Assembly (NCBI RefSeq): GCF_004216565.1
Contig: NZ_SGWV01000012.1
Span: 144,190-208,189, forward strand
Direction: 5' to 3'
Source: Sphaerotilus mobilis
GTDB taxonomy: Bacteria > Pseudomonadota > Gammaproteobacteria > Burkholderiales > Burkholderiaceae_C
DNA length: 64,000 bases
In this document: positions 45,051 through 54,252 of the stretch, piece after piece
Layout of the letters: every line of letters begins with the position of its first letter
How positions within the stretch are numbered: position 1 is the stretch's first letter
Translations under genes and position numbers: made by a program
Notes under the pieces: generated by a model
Databases searched by the model: none
What the model was told of the DNA's origin: nothing
The model's input: the letters and a program-made list of their open reading frames with translations, nothing else

Positions 45051-46194
45051 CCTGCAGTGGCTGCTGCTGGCCCTGCCGGCCGCCTTCGCGCTGGGCTGGC
45101 TCGCCTCGCGCATCGATCTGCGCAACTGGAAGCGCGAGGTGGAAGCCTCGCCCCGGGCCTACTTCAAGGGCCTGAACCTGCTGCTCAATGAACAGCAGGA
45201 CAAGGCCATCGACGCCTTCATCGAGGCCGTCCAGCAAGACCCGGGCAGTTCCGACCTGCACTTCGCGCTCGGCAACCTGTTCCGCCGCCGCGGCGAATAC
45301 GAACGCGCCGTGCGCGTGCACCAGCACCTGCTCGGCCGCGCCGACCTGCCCACGACCGAACGCGACCGCGCCCAGCACGCGCTGGCACAGGACTACCTCA
45401 AGGCGGGGCTGTTTGACCGCGCCGAAGCGGCCTACAAGGCCCTCGAAGGCACCGCCTTCGCGACGGAAGCCCGGCTGGCGTTGCTCAACCTGCATGAACG
45501 ATCGCGCGACTGGAAAGCGGCGATCGAGGTGGCGCGGGGCTTGGAATCGGCCGCCGTTGGCAGCTTCTCGCAGCGCGTGGCGCACTACGGTTGCGAACTG
45601 GCGCTGGAGTCCGACGCACAGGGCGACACCGCCGCTGCACAAGCCGCCCTGCAACGTGCCCGGGAAGCTGCGCCGCAGTCGGCCCGACCGCTGATCCTGG
45701 CGGGTCAGCGTCTGGCGCGTGGCGGCCAGCACGCCGAAGCGCTCGCCCTGTGGACACCCTTGTCGACCATCCATCCCGAGGCCTTCGGCATCGTCGCCAA
45801 GGACTACGCCAGCAGTGCCCAGGCCTGCGGCCAGCAGGATGACGCCCTGGCGCGCCTGAAGGTGCTGCATGCCAAGGCGCCGACGTCGGACCTGCTCGAT
45901 GCCATCCTCAGCCTGGAGCCGGACGCGCAGGAGCGCCGTCGCCTGCTGTTGCAGCAGGTCCAGGGTCAGCACAGCCTGAGCGCGGCGCTGAGCCTGGTCA
46001 ACGAGCCGGCCCCCGCGATGCTGCTGACCGAAGCCGAGCGCAGCGCCTTGCAGCAGGCCTTGACGGTGGCGGCCAAGCCGCTGCGTCGCTACCGCTGCGC
46101 CGCTTGCGGCTTCGAGGCCCAGCAGTACTTCTGGCAATGCCCGGGCTGCCACGGCTGGGACACCTTCCCGCCGCGCCGGCTGGAAGACCACTGA
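45040..46194 (+). CDS. lapB: LPS assembly protein LapB (TPR protein)
   Basis: The protein has 384 aa from ATG 45040 (GTG at 45037 is an alternative). N-terminal anchor LQWLLLALPAAFALGWLASR, many TPR repeats (YFKGLNLLLNEQQDKAIDAF; LHFALGNLFRRRGEYERAVR) and a C-terminal rubredoxin-like zinc motif (CAACGF ... CPGCHGW). LapB adapts LpxC to the protease FtsH and so limits lipid A synthesis. Follows lapA as usual. Confidence 0.94.
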   Translation: MDFDLQWLLLALPAAFALGWLASRIDLRNWKREVEASPRAYFKGLNLLLNEQQDKAIDAFIEAVQQDPGSSDLHFALGNLFRRRGEYERAVRVHQHLLGRADLPTTERDRAQHALAQDYLKAGLFDRAEAAYKALEGTAFATEARLALLNLHERSRDWKAAIEVARGLESAAVGSFSQRVAHYGCELALESDAQGDTAAAQAALQRAREAAPQSARPLILAGQRLARGGQHAEALALWTPLSTIHPEAFGIVAKDYASSAQACGQQDDALARLKVLHAKAPTSDLLDAILSLEPDAQERRRLLLQQVQGQHSLSAALSLVNEPAPAMLLTEAERSALQQALTVAAKPLRRYRCAACGFEAQQYFWQCPGCHGWDTFPPRRLEDH

Positions 46195-46227
46195 CCGCCC
46201 GCTGAAGCGCGTTCAGGCTCGCAAGGG

Positions 46228-47226
46228 TCAGCCGGTGTGCACGAGCGCCGCGTCGAAGCCGGCCTCGACCTCGGCCAGTGTCGGCACCTGGCCCTTGCCG
46301 CCATAGCTGCGCACATGGCCCGAGCCGGTCACGCCAGCCAGACCCGGTTCGTGGTCGCAGTAGATGCCCAGCGTCGGCCGCGCGTAGGCGGCGGCGAAAT
46401 GGGTGAAACCGGTATCGAGTCCGACGACCAGCCTGGCCGACGCCAGCACCGACCCGGCATCGGCGACGCTCAGGAAGGGCGGCACCACCGCATCAACCCC
46501 ACTGCCTTCGGCCAGTCGCAGCGCCAACGCCTGTTCGGCCGGACTGCCCCACAGGATCACCGGCGTCCAGCCTTGGCCGCGGATGCGCCGCGCCAGATGC
46601 TGCCAGCGGTCCTCCGGCCAGAGCTTCTCAGGCCGGCTGGCGCAGGGGATCAGCACCGCATAGGGCTCTGGCGGCTGCCAGCTGCTGACCGGCGGCGCGA
46701 GGCCGAAGTCCGGCGCGTCGACCGGCCGGGCGTAGCCCAGGTGGTCGGCGGCCAGCGCACGGTTGCGCACCACCGCATGCCACTCGCGCGAGACCCGCGC
46801 CTTGTGGCGGTAGAACAGCGAGGCCAGCGGTTCGCGGATGCTCTGCCAGTCGTAGCCGGCCCTTGGTCCGTGCGCCTGAACGGCCCACATCACGCTCTTG
46901 AGCAGGCCCTGGAAATCGATGATCAGGTCATAGCGCTCGGCCTGCAGGTCAGCCCGCAAGGCGGCGATCGCGGCGCGTGTCTCGGGCCTGCCCAGCGACT
47001 TGCGCCACTTGCGCCAGGCGATCGGCATCACCCGGCGCACGGCGGGATGGGCCTTGGGGATGGCTGCGAAAGGTGCCTCGACCAGCCAGTCGATCAACGC
47101 GCCCGGATGGGCCCGCGCGATGTCGCTGATGGCTGGCAACGCATGCACCACATCGCCCATCGAGGTCGTCTTGACGACCAGGATGCGCGGCGGCCGCCCG
47201 TTGGGCAGCAAGGCGCGCTCAGCCAC
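46228..47226 (-). CDS. waaC: Lipopolysaccharide heptosyltransferase I
   Basis: The protein has 332 aa from GTG 47226, which overlaps the stop of the DUF4254 gene by 8 bp; a TTG at 47211 is also possible. GT9 fold: RILVVKTTSMGDVVHALPAI at the N-terminus, YDLIIDFQGLLKS, and the ADP-heptose site GLDTGFTHFAAAYARPTLGIY. Adds the first heptose to Kdo of the LPS inner core. Convergent with lapB. Confidence 0.93.
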   Translation of the reverse strand: MAERALLPNGRPPRILVVKTTSMGDVVHALPAISDIARAHPGALIDWLVEAPFAAIPKAHPAVRRVMPIAWRKWRKSLGRPETRAAIAALRADLQAERYDLIIDFQGLLKSVMWAVQAHGPRAGYDWQSIREPLASLFYRHKARVSREWHAVVRNRALAADHLGYARPVDAPDFGLAPPVSSWQPPEPYAVLIPCASRPEKLWPEDRWQHLARRIRGQGWTPVILWGSPAEQALALRLAEGSGVDAVVPPFLSVADAGSVLASARLVVGLDTGFTHFAAAYARPTLGIYCDHEPGLAGVTGSGHVRSYGGKGQVPTLAEVEAGFDAALVHTG

Positions 47227-47887
47227 CCGAGGTCTTCGCCTGTTGCGCCTTCTGCTCGGCCACCAGGGCCGGGTTGAAGCGCGCGTCGTTGTACATCTTG
47301 AACTGGCGGTAGACCTTGAAATAGGCCTTGCCGGCGGCGCTGTCAGCCAGCAGGCCGTCGAGGCAGTCGCCCAGGTCCTGCCGCTGCTGCAGCAGGCGCT
47401 CAAGCTTGACCTGCGAGCTGGCGCGGTGGGCGTCGTCGACGTCGCTGCGCAGTGTCTGCTTGCGCATCGCGTCGATCTTCAGCGCCATGATGGACATGCG
47501 GTCGATCATGCTGCCGGCGGTCTCGCTGTTGAGCCGCGCCCCGGCCGGCACCGTGCTGCGCGGCGCATCGCTGCGGGCGGACTCGGCATCCACCAGCCCC
47601 AGCCCGATCAGCAGCAACTCGTCGACCCGCTCGGTCGCATCGTTGCGCGCCTGGTTGTAGCCATCGATCGCCCGCTTGTTCTTGGCGATCTCCGCCTCAC
47701 TCACCGTGGTCCGCCGCGCAAGGTCTTCCTCGGCCCACAGCAGGCAGTTGTTGCGGTGGTTGGTGGCGACCCAGTGCCACAGCGGCTCGGAGGGCAGCAA
47801 GGCGGCGTCGGCGGGCCAGGCGGGGGTGGTGAGGAGGCTGTCGTGCAGTTGGGTGACGGCGGCGGCGAGAGGCGCGGAAGAGGTCAT
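47219..47887 (-). CDS. DUF4254 protein
   Basis: The protein has 222 aa from ATG 47887 (47902 possible). Helical, soluble, with LWHWVATNHRNNCLLWAEED and KNKRAIDGYNQARNDATERV, the DUF4254 signature. Genes of this family stand next to heptosyltransferases and glycan genes in Burkholderiales; no reaction is known. Coupled to waaC. Confidence 0.85.
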   Translation of the reverse strand: MTSSAPLAAAVTQLHDSLLTTPAWPADAALLPSEPLWHWVATNHRNNCLLWAEEDLARRTTVSEAEIAKNKRAIDGYNQARNDATERVDELLLIGLGLVDAESARSDAPRSTVPAGARLNSETAGSMIDRMSIMALKIDAMRKQTLRSDVDDAHRASSQVKLERLLQQRQDLGDCLDGLLADSAAGKAYFKVYRQFKMYNDARFNPALVAEQKAQQAKTSGG

Positions 47888-47920
47888 GTCGGTGGCGGGC
47901 AAATCGAGGCAGGGCGCAAA

Positions 47921-48958
47921 TTATCGACCGGCGATCCAGCTCAGGATGGCGTTGCCCATCTGCTGGTAGCCGACCGGGGAAAGGTGGCTGTCGTTGGGAA
48001 GGTAGACGTCCCGGCGATCGCGACGCAAGTCGTTCAAGGCGCTGAAGAGATCCGGGCCGAGTCCCGCAAGTGCCAAGTTGGCGAAGTGCAACGGGGCTTG
48101 AGGCGATTCGGCTTCGCGGACGCCATAGAAGGTGGACTTGTCGGGAACGATCGCCCAGACCACGCGCCATGGGCTTGGTGCCGAGTTCCGCTGTCGCATG
48201 ACGTCGACCAGTTCGGCCGACAGCGGTCGAGCATGGACGTCAGCGGCCAGGAACAGACCGCGCTCGCATTGCAGGTGGCTGAACCATCGACACCCATCGG
48301 GCAGCGGGACAACGCGCACAGCCTCGTTGGCAAACGGTGCCGTCAACTGGATCGGCGCCTCGGCCCTTCGCGCTTGCCGGGTGTTGAACCAGGTCGCGGC
48401 ACCGTGCAGCAGGTTGGCATGAGCGTGAAACGCGATGGCTGGCGTCACCGACATTTCCACGGCTTGCGTGACGTGCGCCGAATCTCCGAGCGGTCGGGCG
48501 ACAGGGCAGTTGGCATCCCCCGTCAATCGGTTTGCCACGTTTCGTTCGACGCTCTGCAGGATCACCGTGTGTCCCTGGAAGCCTGACTGGCGCAACCGCG
48601 TCTCGAAGTCCGGGCACAACGGTCGCACGGCATCCCAGTGCAAGGTCGCGACGGCCAGTCCGGCAGCCACCAACTGGGCTTGCCAGGCCAGGCCGGTGCG
48701 TCGTTCGCCGTTTGACGAGGTCGAAAAACTGTCGCCGATCACGAGCACATCGGCCTTGTTCAGCGAGACCGAAACCAGATGCGCAACTGGCACCACGGCT
48801 TGTTGATCCCGGGCGTGGAAGTCGTGCTCAGCCAATCCAGCCAGACGCGTGAGATCACCCTGCGCAGCGGGTGTCAACCAGGACACGCACAGCAACGCCA
48901 GGGACAAGATGTAGGCAAGGCCGTAGCCGGTGAGCCATCGTCGAAGCGGGCCTTGCAT
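47921..48958 (-). CDS. AlgJ/AlgX-like SGNH protein
   Basis: The protein has 345 aa, one N-terminal membrane helix (YGLAYILSLALLCVSWLT) and a periplasmic SGNH-like domain with nucleophile block VLVIGDSFST and the Asp/His block LPNDSHLSPVGYQQ. The gene follows the MBOAT gene by 3 bp, as algJ follows algI. The pair should O-acetylate an exported polysaccharide or LPS sugar. Confidence 0.82.
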   Translation of the reverse strand: MQGPLRRWLTGYGLAYILSLALLCVSWLTPAAQGDLTRLAGLAEHDFHARDQQAVVPVAHLVSVSLNKADVLVIGDSFSTSSNGERRTGLAWQAQLVAAGLAVATLHWDAVRPLCPDFETRLRQSGFQGHTVILQSVERNVANRLTGDANCPVARPLGDSAHVTQAVEMSVTPAIAFHAHANLLHGAATWFNTRQARRAEAPIQLTAPFANEAVRVVPLPDGCRWFSHLQCERGLFLAADVHARPLSAELVDVMRQRNSAPSPWRVVWAIVPDKSTFYGVREAESPQAPLHFANLALAGLGPDLFSALNDLRRDRRDVYLPNDSHLSPVGYQQMGNAILSWIAGR

Positions 48959-48961
48959 GGG

Positions 48962-50446
48962 TCAGAACTGGAAGTAGAGAAAGGGGCTCTGGCGATTCAG
49001 GCGGCTCACGCAGAACACCAGCAGGAGTCCGCAGCCGAGGCCTTGCAGCAGGGCGGGCAAGCGTCGAAGGAATCCTGTGCCTTGCACCCAGTTCGCGGCC
49101 GTCTCCGACCAGTGACGCGAGTTGGGCAATGTCCATGCGATGAGACTTCCGACGACCAGGGTCTGATAGAAGGTCGACAGCTTGAACGGCAACTCATGGC
49201 CACGGAATGGGCCGACGGGCCATCCGTCCGGGCCGAACAGGGCTTGGTAGTAGCGGATCGAAGCATCGAGATCGACGCTGCGAAACGGGACCCACGCGAG
49301 GATGACCAGAACAAAGGTGATGGCCTGTCCGGCGCCTCGCCAGACGGGGGATGACGGAGGTCGCATGCCGCTGCGTGTGACGATCGACTGCCAGCCGTGA
49401 TTGGCGATCAGGTAGAGGCCATGCAGGGCGCCCCACAGCGCGAAGTTCCAGGAAGCGCCATGCCAGAGTCCCCCGAGGATCATGGTGAGCGCCAGATTCA
49501 GATGACGGCGTGCGGGCCCGCGTCGGTTGCCTCCGAGCCTGAAATAGAGGTAGTCGCGCAGGAAGGTGGACAGGGAGATGTGCCAACGACGCCAGAAGTC
49601 GATGATGTTGCTCGCCCGGTACGGCGAGTTGAAGTTGTCGGGCAGTGTGATGCCGAGGCAACGCGACAGGCCGATGGCCATGTCCGAGTACCCCGAGAAG
49701 TCGAAATAGATCTGCAGCGCGTAGGCCAGCAAGGCGAGCCAGGCTTCCGTTCGCCCGATCGCCATGTCCGTGGACATGGCGCCGAAGGTGAGGTCGGCAT
49801 AGGCACCCAAGGGATCGGCAATCAGCAGCTTCTTGGCGAGTCCGATCGTGAACTGGATCAGCCCCGGCACGATGTTCTGGGCGGCAGGCCGGTAGGTATT
49901 TGCCCGTTCGAACTGCGGCATCATTTGCGCGTGATGCAGGACCGGGCCCGCGATCAGATGCGGGAAGTAGGTCACGAACAGCAGGTAGTGGATAAAGCTG
50001 CTTTCCCTGACCTTGCCCTCGGTGGTATCGACGAGGAACGCGATCTGCGTGAACGTGTAGAACGAGATGCCGATCGGCAGGGTCCAGGCCAGCAGGGGCA
50101 CCTCGGGCCAGGCCAGCGCCGCGAAGCCCTGGTTCAAGTTGGACAGGAAGAAGTCCGCGTACTTGAACACGCCCAGCAAGGCGAGGTTGGCGGTCACCCC
50201 CAATGTCAGCAGCCACGATCGACGTCGCCCGTCGGATGCGGCGATCAGCCGCGCGAGCGCGAAGTTCACCGTGATCGATGCCAGCAGCAGGGGCAAGGCC
50301 TGCACGCTCCACCAGCCGTAGAAGAAGAGCGATGCCAGTCCGAGCCAGCCGGCGGCCAGTTGCACATTCCTGGCGCCGATCAGGAAGAACACCAGCGCCA
50401 CCAGCGGGAAGAACAGGTAGATGAACTCTTGTGAGTTGAACAGCAT
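48962..50446 (-). CDS. MBOAT O-acyltransferase (AlgI-like)
   Basis: The protein has 494 aa with about 11 membrane helices. MLFNSQEFIYLFFPLVALVF start, PIGISFYTFTQIAFLVDTTE, YFDFSGYSDMAIGLSRCLGI, NFNSPYRASNIIDFWRRWHI and the catalytic His in ILGGLWHGASWNFALWG. Transfers acetyl groups across the membrane to the SGNH partner encoded next. Substrate unknown. Confidence 0.93.
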   Translation of the reverse strand: MLFNSQEFIYLFFPLVALVFFLIGARNVQLAAGWLGLASLFFYGWWSVQALPLLLASITVNFALARLIAASDGRRRSWLLTLGVTANLALLGVFKYADFFLSNLNQGFAALAWPEVPLLAWTLPIGISFYTFTQIAFLVDTTEGKVRESSFIHYLLFVTYFPHLIAGPVLHHAQMMPQFERANTYRPAAQNIVPGLIQFTIGLAKKLLIADPLGAYADLTFGAMSTDMAIGRTEAWLALLAYALQIYFDFSGYSDMAIGLSRCLGITLPDNFNSPYRASNIIDFWRRWHISLSTFLRDYLYFRLGGNRRGPARRHLNLALTMILGGLWHGASWNFALWGALHGLYLIANHGWQSIVTRSGMRPPSSPVWRGAGQAITFVLVILAWVPFRSVDLDASIRYYQALFGPDGWPVGPFRGHELPFKLSTFYQTLVVGSLIAWTLPNSRHWSETAANWVQGTGFLRRLPALLQGLGCGLLLVFCVSRLNRQSPFLYFQF

Positions 50447-50467
50447 CGCCGATGTGCCCGTCGAGAT

Positions 50468-51511
50468 TCAGGGGGTCAGTTCGAGGGCCTGTCGCCAACG
50501 ATCGGCGATCTGTTCGATCGAATAGTCATTCATGGCCAACGCCCTGGCATGTTGGACATCCAGGGAGCGGCGCTCGGCCTGGTCCAGATAGCCACCGAGT
50601 GCAAAGTCCCAGTCGTCCAGCACGCTGCAGGCGCGAAACGGGGTGTAGCTCGGAATGTTGTCTGCCAGCGTGTTGAGTCCGTGCAACGAGGCGCTCAGCA
50701 ATCGGTTCGCGGTCTTGCAGGTGGTGAACGGATTGCGCTGGATCGGGATCACTGCGGCTGAGTGAAGCGAGAGCGCCTCGGAAAAGGTCCTCGAGGACCA
50801 CGGGAGATAGAACGTGGGCAACGGCCAGCCTGCCGTGACTTCCGCATGGCGTGATGCGCTGTTGCTGATGACCGTCAGGGACAACGGCTTGCGGGCATGG
50901 GCGCTCTTCAGTGCCGACGCGATGGACGAGAGGTCGCCCATGCCGCCCTCGACGCCCGAACTGCCTTGATTGCCGAACCAGACCAGGCGCCTTGCGCGAT
51001 CGATGCCGGTCCGGCTCATCCAGCGCCGCAGACGGATCATCTGCCACTGCTCCTTGGGGTGTCTCCACCGGACGGACCAGTGAGGAGCGGACGGTGACTC
51101 CGCCGCGTCAGGGACGACCACGATGTCCCTGGCCGAGGTTTCGGCGCGGACCACGTCGCCGAGCGACTCCGAGGCCGCGATCACGAGATCCACGGCGTTG
51201 CACGCCTGGACGAGGTCATCGCGACGGCGCGCCAGGTGTCCTGTCGGGTCGTCGCTGAACCAGAAGTGGTTGTCGCAGAGGTCCAGGACCAGTCGGGTGC
51301 CGGCACGTTGGCGCAGGTCGCACGCGGTCGCCAGGCTGCGGGCGTCGTAGCGCTTGGACAGCACCAGGCAAGCGGGGGGACTGGCCTTCGAGTCGAACAA
51401 GCCGACATCCAGGCCACGGCTGGTCAGGCTCTCGATGACCTGCCGACAACGCAGCCGATAGCTGGCGATGCGATCCTGGGTGGTGTGCGGCCACCACGCC
51501 GTGTGTGTCAC
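50468..51511 (-). CDS. Glycosyltransferase-like protein
   Basis: The protein has 347 aa from GTG 51511, which overlaps the methyltransferase stop as GTGA. It looks like a GT-B fold: SYRLRCRQVIESL near the start, RLVLDLCDNHFWFSDDP, DLVIAASESLGDVVRAETSA and RRLVWFGNQGSSGVEGG. The family cannot be fixed by eye. Probably adds a sugar in the surface-glycan pathway encoded here. Confidence 0.7.
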   Translation of the reverse strand: MTHTAWWPHTTQDRIASYRLRCRQVIESLTSRGLDVGLFDSKASPPACLVLSKRYDARSLATACDLRQRAGTRLVLDLCDNHFWFSDDPTGHLARRRDDLVQACNAVDLVIAASESLGDVVRAETSARDIVVVPDAAESPSAPHWSVRWRHPKEQWQMIRLRRWMSRTGIDRARRLVWFGNQGSSGVEGGMGDLSSIASALKSAHARKPLSLTVISNSASRHAEVTAGWPLPTFYLPWSSRTFSEALSLHSAAVIPIQRNPFTTCKTANRLLSASLHGLNTLADNIPSYTPFRACSVLDDWDFALGGYLDQAERRSLDVQHARALAMNDYSIEQIADRWRQALELTP

Positions 51512-52527
51512 GACGTCTTCCCGTCGTTCGGAAGAGGGCGCGCCCAGAACTCCATGCGACCGCTCTGGTGCGTCACGCCCAGAAGCCAGCCCAGCCAGCG
51601 GCGGGCCTTGCGCATGACTCGGCTGCTGTTGAACCATCGCAGCATGGCCAGACGGCGTTTTGAATGAGCGTCGATCAACTTGTATTCGACAGTTCTCAGT
51701 AGATTCAATTCGTTGGTTTGCCAGCGTGTCTTGATTAATTCCCAACCGCCTTGGGCAAGAACCGCCTTGAGCGTCTCTTGGTTATAGTGATACAAGTGCG
51801 CAGGCAGATGCAAGGCATACCAGTAGGTGCCGAAGATGCGACGATCGAATGCGTCAAAGTCGGGTACGGCGCCGACCAAGTAGCCATCGTCCTTGATCCA
51901 TCCACGAAGTTTCCGAAGTGCGGCGATCGGCTCATGCAGATGTTCGAGGACCATCCATGCCGCAATCAGGTCGGGCCGCATCTGTGGTTCACTGGCGCCC
52001 TCGATACTCGAGGTCTGCACATGCAGGCCGGTTTCTCGAGCTTGGGCGGCGGCGTGATCAGAAAACTCGATCCCTTCGACCGTCCAGCCTTTTGGCTTCA
52101 TTTCTCGAAGGTAATTGCCTGATGCACAGCCAACCTCCAGCATATGTCCTGGCAGGATTGCAGGCAGGCGCCGGGTGTCGCGTCCCCAGAAGCGTGTCAA
52201 CCTGCTGCGCAACCGGTGTCGAAACTTGTCTTTGGGTCGACCCGGCCGTGTGTCGACCGCCAGATAGGGGGCATAGTCAGCTGGGTAGTAGGCGCCGATG
52301 GTTGAGGCGGTCGGACGCGGATTGGTCCGGGTCAAGCCGCACTGGCCGCAGCAGACCACGTTGAACCGACCTGGCAAGCCATGGATACGGTCACATCCTG
52401 AGAGAACGGCCACGTCAGAGGGAGCACAGCCCAGGGGACAAGGGCGGTCTTCAAGTTCGACGCTCTCTGGAAGGCTTGGCTGTGGTGTCAACATGGCGGC
52501 GGCTTGGACTGGAAGTCTGATGAGCAT
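51508..52527 (-). CDS. SAM-dependent methyltransferase
   Basis: The protein has 339 aa from ATG 52527; ATG 52494 is an alternative, neither with a strong ribosome site. An N-terminal zinc-like cluster (CPLGCAP ... CDRI ... CCGQCGLTRTNPRP) precedes the Rossmann motif HMLEVGCASGNYLREMKPKG and AAWMVLEHLHEP. This class methylates sugars in glycan clusters. Coupled to the following glycosyltransferase gene. Confidence 0.82.
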   Translation of the reverse strand: MLIRLPVQAAAMLTPQPSLPESVELEDRPCPLGCAPSDVAVLSGCDRIHGLPGRFNVVCCGQCGLTRTNPRPTASTIGAYYPADYAPYLAVDTRPGRPKDKFRHRLRSRLTRFWGRDTRRLPAILPGHMLEVGCASGNYLREMKPKGWTVEGIEFSDHAAAQARETGLHVQTSSIEGASEPQMRPDLIAAWMVLEHLHEPIAALRKLRGWIKDDGYLVGAVPDFDAFDRRIFGTYWYALHLPAHLYHYNQETLKAVLAQGGWELIKTRWQTNELNLLRTVEYKLIDAHSKRRLAMLRWFNSSRVMRKARRWLGWLLGVTHQSGRMEFWARPLPNDGKTS

Positions 52528-52655
52528 CAGATTATCGACCGCCGCTCCAGCTTGAGGACGGGCAACTTGCGGTGAGCCCAGTTCGCTACAGTAGAGCCCC
52601 GGCAATCGAGGGCCTCGGGCACTCCAAGCCAACTTGTCCAGTCGCGAGGTCCACC

Positions 52656-53327
52656 TTGATTCGAGTGTTCATCGGCTACGACGACCGCGAAGCAGTCGCC
52701 TACCACACCTTCTGTCAAAGCATCCTGGAGACCTGCTCCGTGCCAGTGGCCTTCACGCCCTTGGTGCTGTCCTCCTTGCCTGGTTACAAGGAGACTCACG
52801 TTGACGGCAGCAATACCTTCATCTACTCACGTTTCCTGACGCCACTGCTCTGCAACTTTGACGGCTGGGCCCTTTTCGCCGACGGCGACATGATCTGCCG
52901 TCGCGACCTCGCAGAACTCTGGGCCTTGCGTGACCCGTCGAAAGCGGTCCAGGTCGTCCAGCACGACTACCAGACCAAGGCTTCGATGAAGTACCTGGGC
53001 AACAAGAATCAGAACTATCCGCGCAAGAACTGGTCGAGCGTCGTGTTGTGGAACTGTGGTCATGCCAAGCACAGGATCCTGACACCAGAATTCGTGATGC
53101 AGCAGACCGGTGCATTTCTGCATCGTTTCAGCTGGCTGTCTGACGACGACATCGGGGCGCTGCCCGTCGAATGGAACTGGTTGACGACCGAGTATCCCGA
53201 CAACGACGACGCCAAGTTGCTGCACTACACGCTCGGGACGCCGTGCTTCAAGGACTACAAGAACGCCGACATGGCCCCGATCTGGCATGAGGCACGTGAG
53301 CGATCCCAGTCGGGCATGGACGTCTGA
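52656..53327 (+). CDS. Glycosyltransferase, GT8-like
   Basis: The protein has 223 aa from TTG 52656, chosen for GAGGT just upstream and because IRVFIGYDDREAVAYHTFCQ is the natural N-terminus; upstream in-frame ATG at 52572 adds unrelated residues. ALFADGDMICRRDL carries the DxD metal motif. The C-terminal block LLHYTLGTPCFKDY matches nucleotide-sugar hexosyltransferases. Transcribed opposite to the neighbours, with the next gene. Confidence 0.78.
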   Translation: MIRVFIGYDDREAVAYHTFCQSILETCSVPVAFTPLVLSSLPGYKETHVDGSNTFIYSRFLTPLLCNFDGWALFADGDMICRRDLAELWALRDPSKAVQVVQHDYQTKASMKYLGNKNQNYPRKNWSSVVLWNCGHAKHRILTPEFVMQQTGAFLHRFSWLSDDDIGALPVEWNWLTTEYPDNDDAKLLHYTLGTPCFKDYKNADMAPIWHEARERSQSGMDV

Positions 53328-53364
53328 TCGACCCAAAGGCCCCGGCTGCGGAGCGTGACGCCAA

Positions 53365-54240
53365 GTGATCGATGTCTTCTTCTGCACGAATCGCATCAAC
53401 CACGCCATCGCGCTGGACGGAGCGATGGCCGGTGTGCGCCGACCGGCCCTGATCCTTCACGAGCCTTGGCGCTTCGGCACCGAACGGCGTCGGCAGGTGC
53501 GGTACCTGCGCATAGGCATATGGTCGCTCAGGCTGGTTCAACTGCTGGTCTTGTTGGGCTGGGTCGACACCCTGTGCGTGCCGCACCACCGGTTCAACCG
53601 CCGTGTGCTGTGGTGCCTCGAACGGGCGCGCCAGGTGGCCTACCTGGACGACGGCCTCGATACCCATCGTCCGGTGCCGAACAATTTCGACCTTGAACGC
53701 ATTTCCGGTCGCCCGACGTATTTCACGTTTGATGAGTTCCAGCGCTTGCCTGCTTGGCTGGACCGTTTTGTCATCCAGCGTGGCGTGGCGTTGAAGGCCT
53801 TGGCAGACCTGCCACCGACATTGCCGCTGCTGCCCTTGGTTGGTATCCGCCATGTCTTCGTCGAGTCGCCGGGATTGGCACCCGCACGATGGATCCGTGA
53901 CCTGCGTCTCGTCCCTGAAGAGGTGCTGGTGGTGCGGCATCCGGTGGTCGCCAAGCGATCAGCGATACCCGACGGTTGCCGCGTCGTGGAAGGCCAACAC
54001 CACAACCTCGAGGCAAGCCTGATGTCGCCAAGCACAGGCATCGACGTCTACTTTGGCGAAACCCTCGCCCTCGTGTTCGCCGCCTACGTCGGGTTGCCCC
54101 GCGAGGTTCGCGTCTGGGCGCAACTGCGCCCACCTGCGCGTGATCGTCTCCCTGGATTGTGTTGGGACCATGCCAGCCCCTGGGGAGATGACCTGCTGAT
54201 GCTGTCCAACGACCCCCCTGCTGCGACGACGACCGGTTGA
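53365..54240 (+). CDS. Hypothetical glycan-cluster protein, 291 aa
   Basis: GTG start at 53365. The sequence begins IDVFFCTNRINHAIALDGAM and has VAYLDDGLDTHRPVPNNFDL in the middle and VYFGETLALVFAAYVGLP near the end, which resembles capsule or sialic-acid type transferases only loosely. No signal peptide; one possible hydrophobic stretch (WSLRLVQLLVLLGWVDTLCV). Follows the GT8-like gene by 37 bp. Function unknown. Confidence 0.6.
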   Translation: MIDVFFCTNRINHAIALDGAMAGVRRPALILHEPWRFGTERRRQVRYLRIGIWSLRLVQLLVLLGWVDTLCVPHHRFNRRVLWCLERARQVAYLDDGLDTHRPVPNNFDLERISGRPTYFTFDEFQRLPAWLDRFVIQRGVALKALADLPPTLPLLPLVGIRHVFVESPGLAPARWIRDLRLVPEEVLVVRHPVVAKRSAIPDGCRVVEGQHHNLEASLMSPSTGIDVYFGETLALVFAAYVGLPREVRVWAQLRPPARDRLPGLCWDHASPWGDDLLMLSNDPPAATTTG

Positions 54241-54252
54241 GGCCGTCAGCCT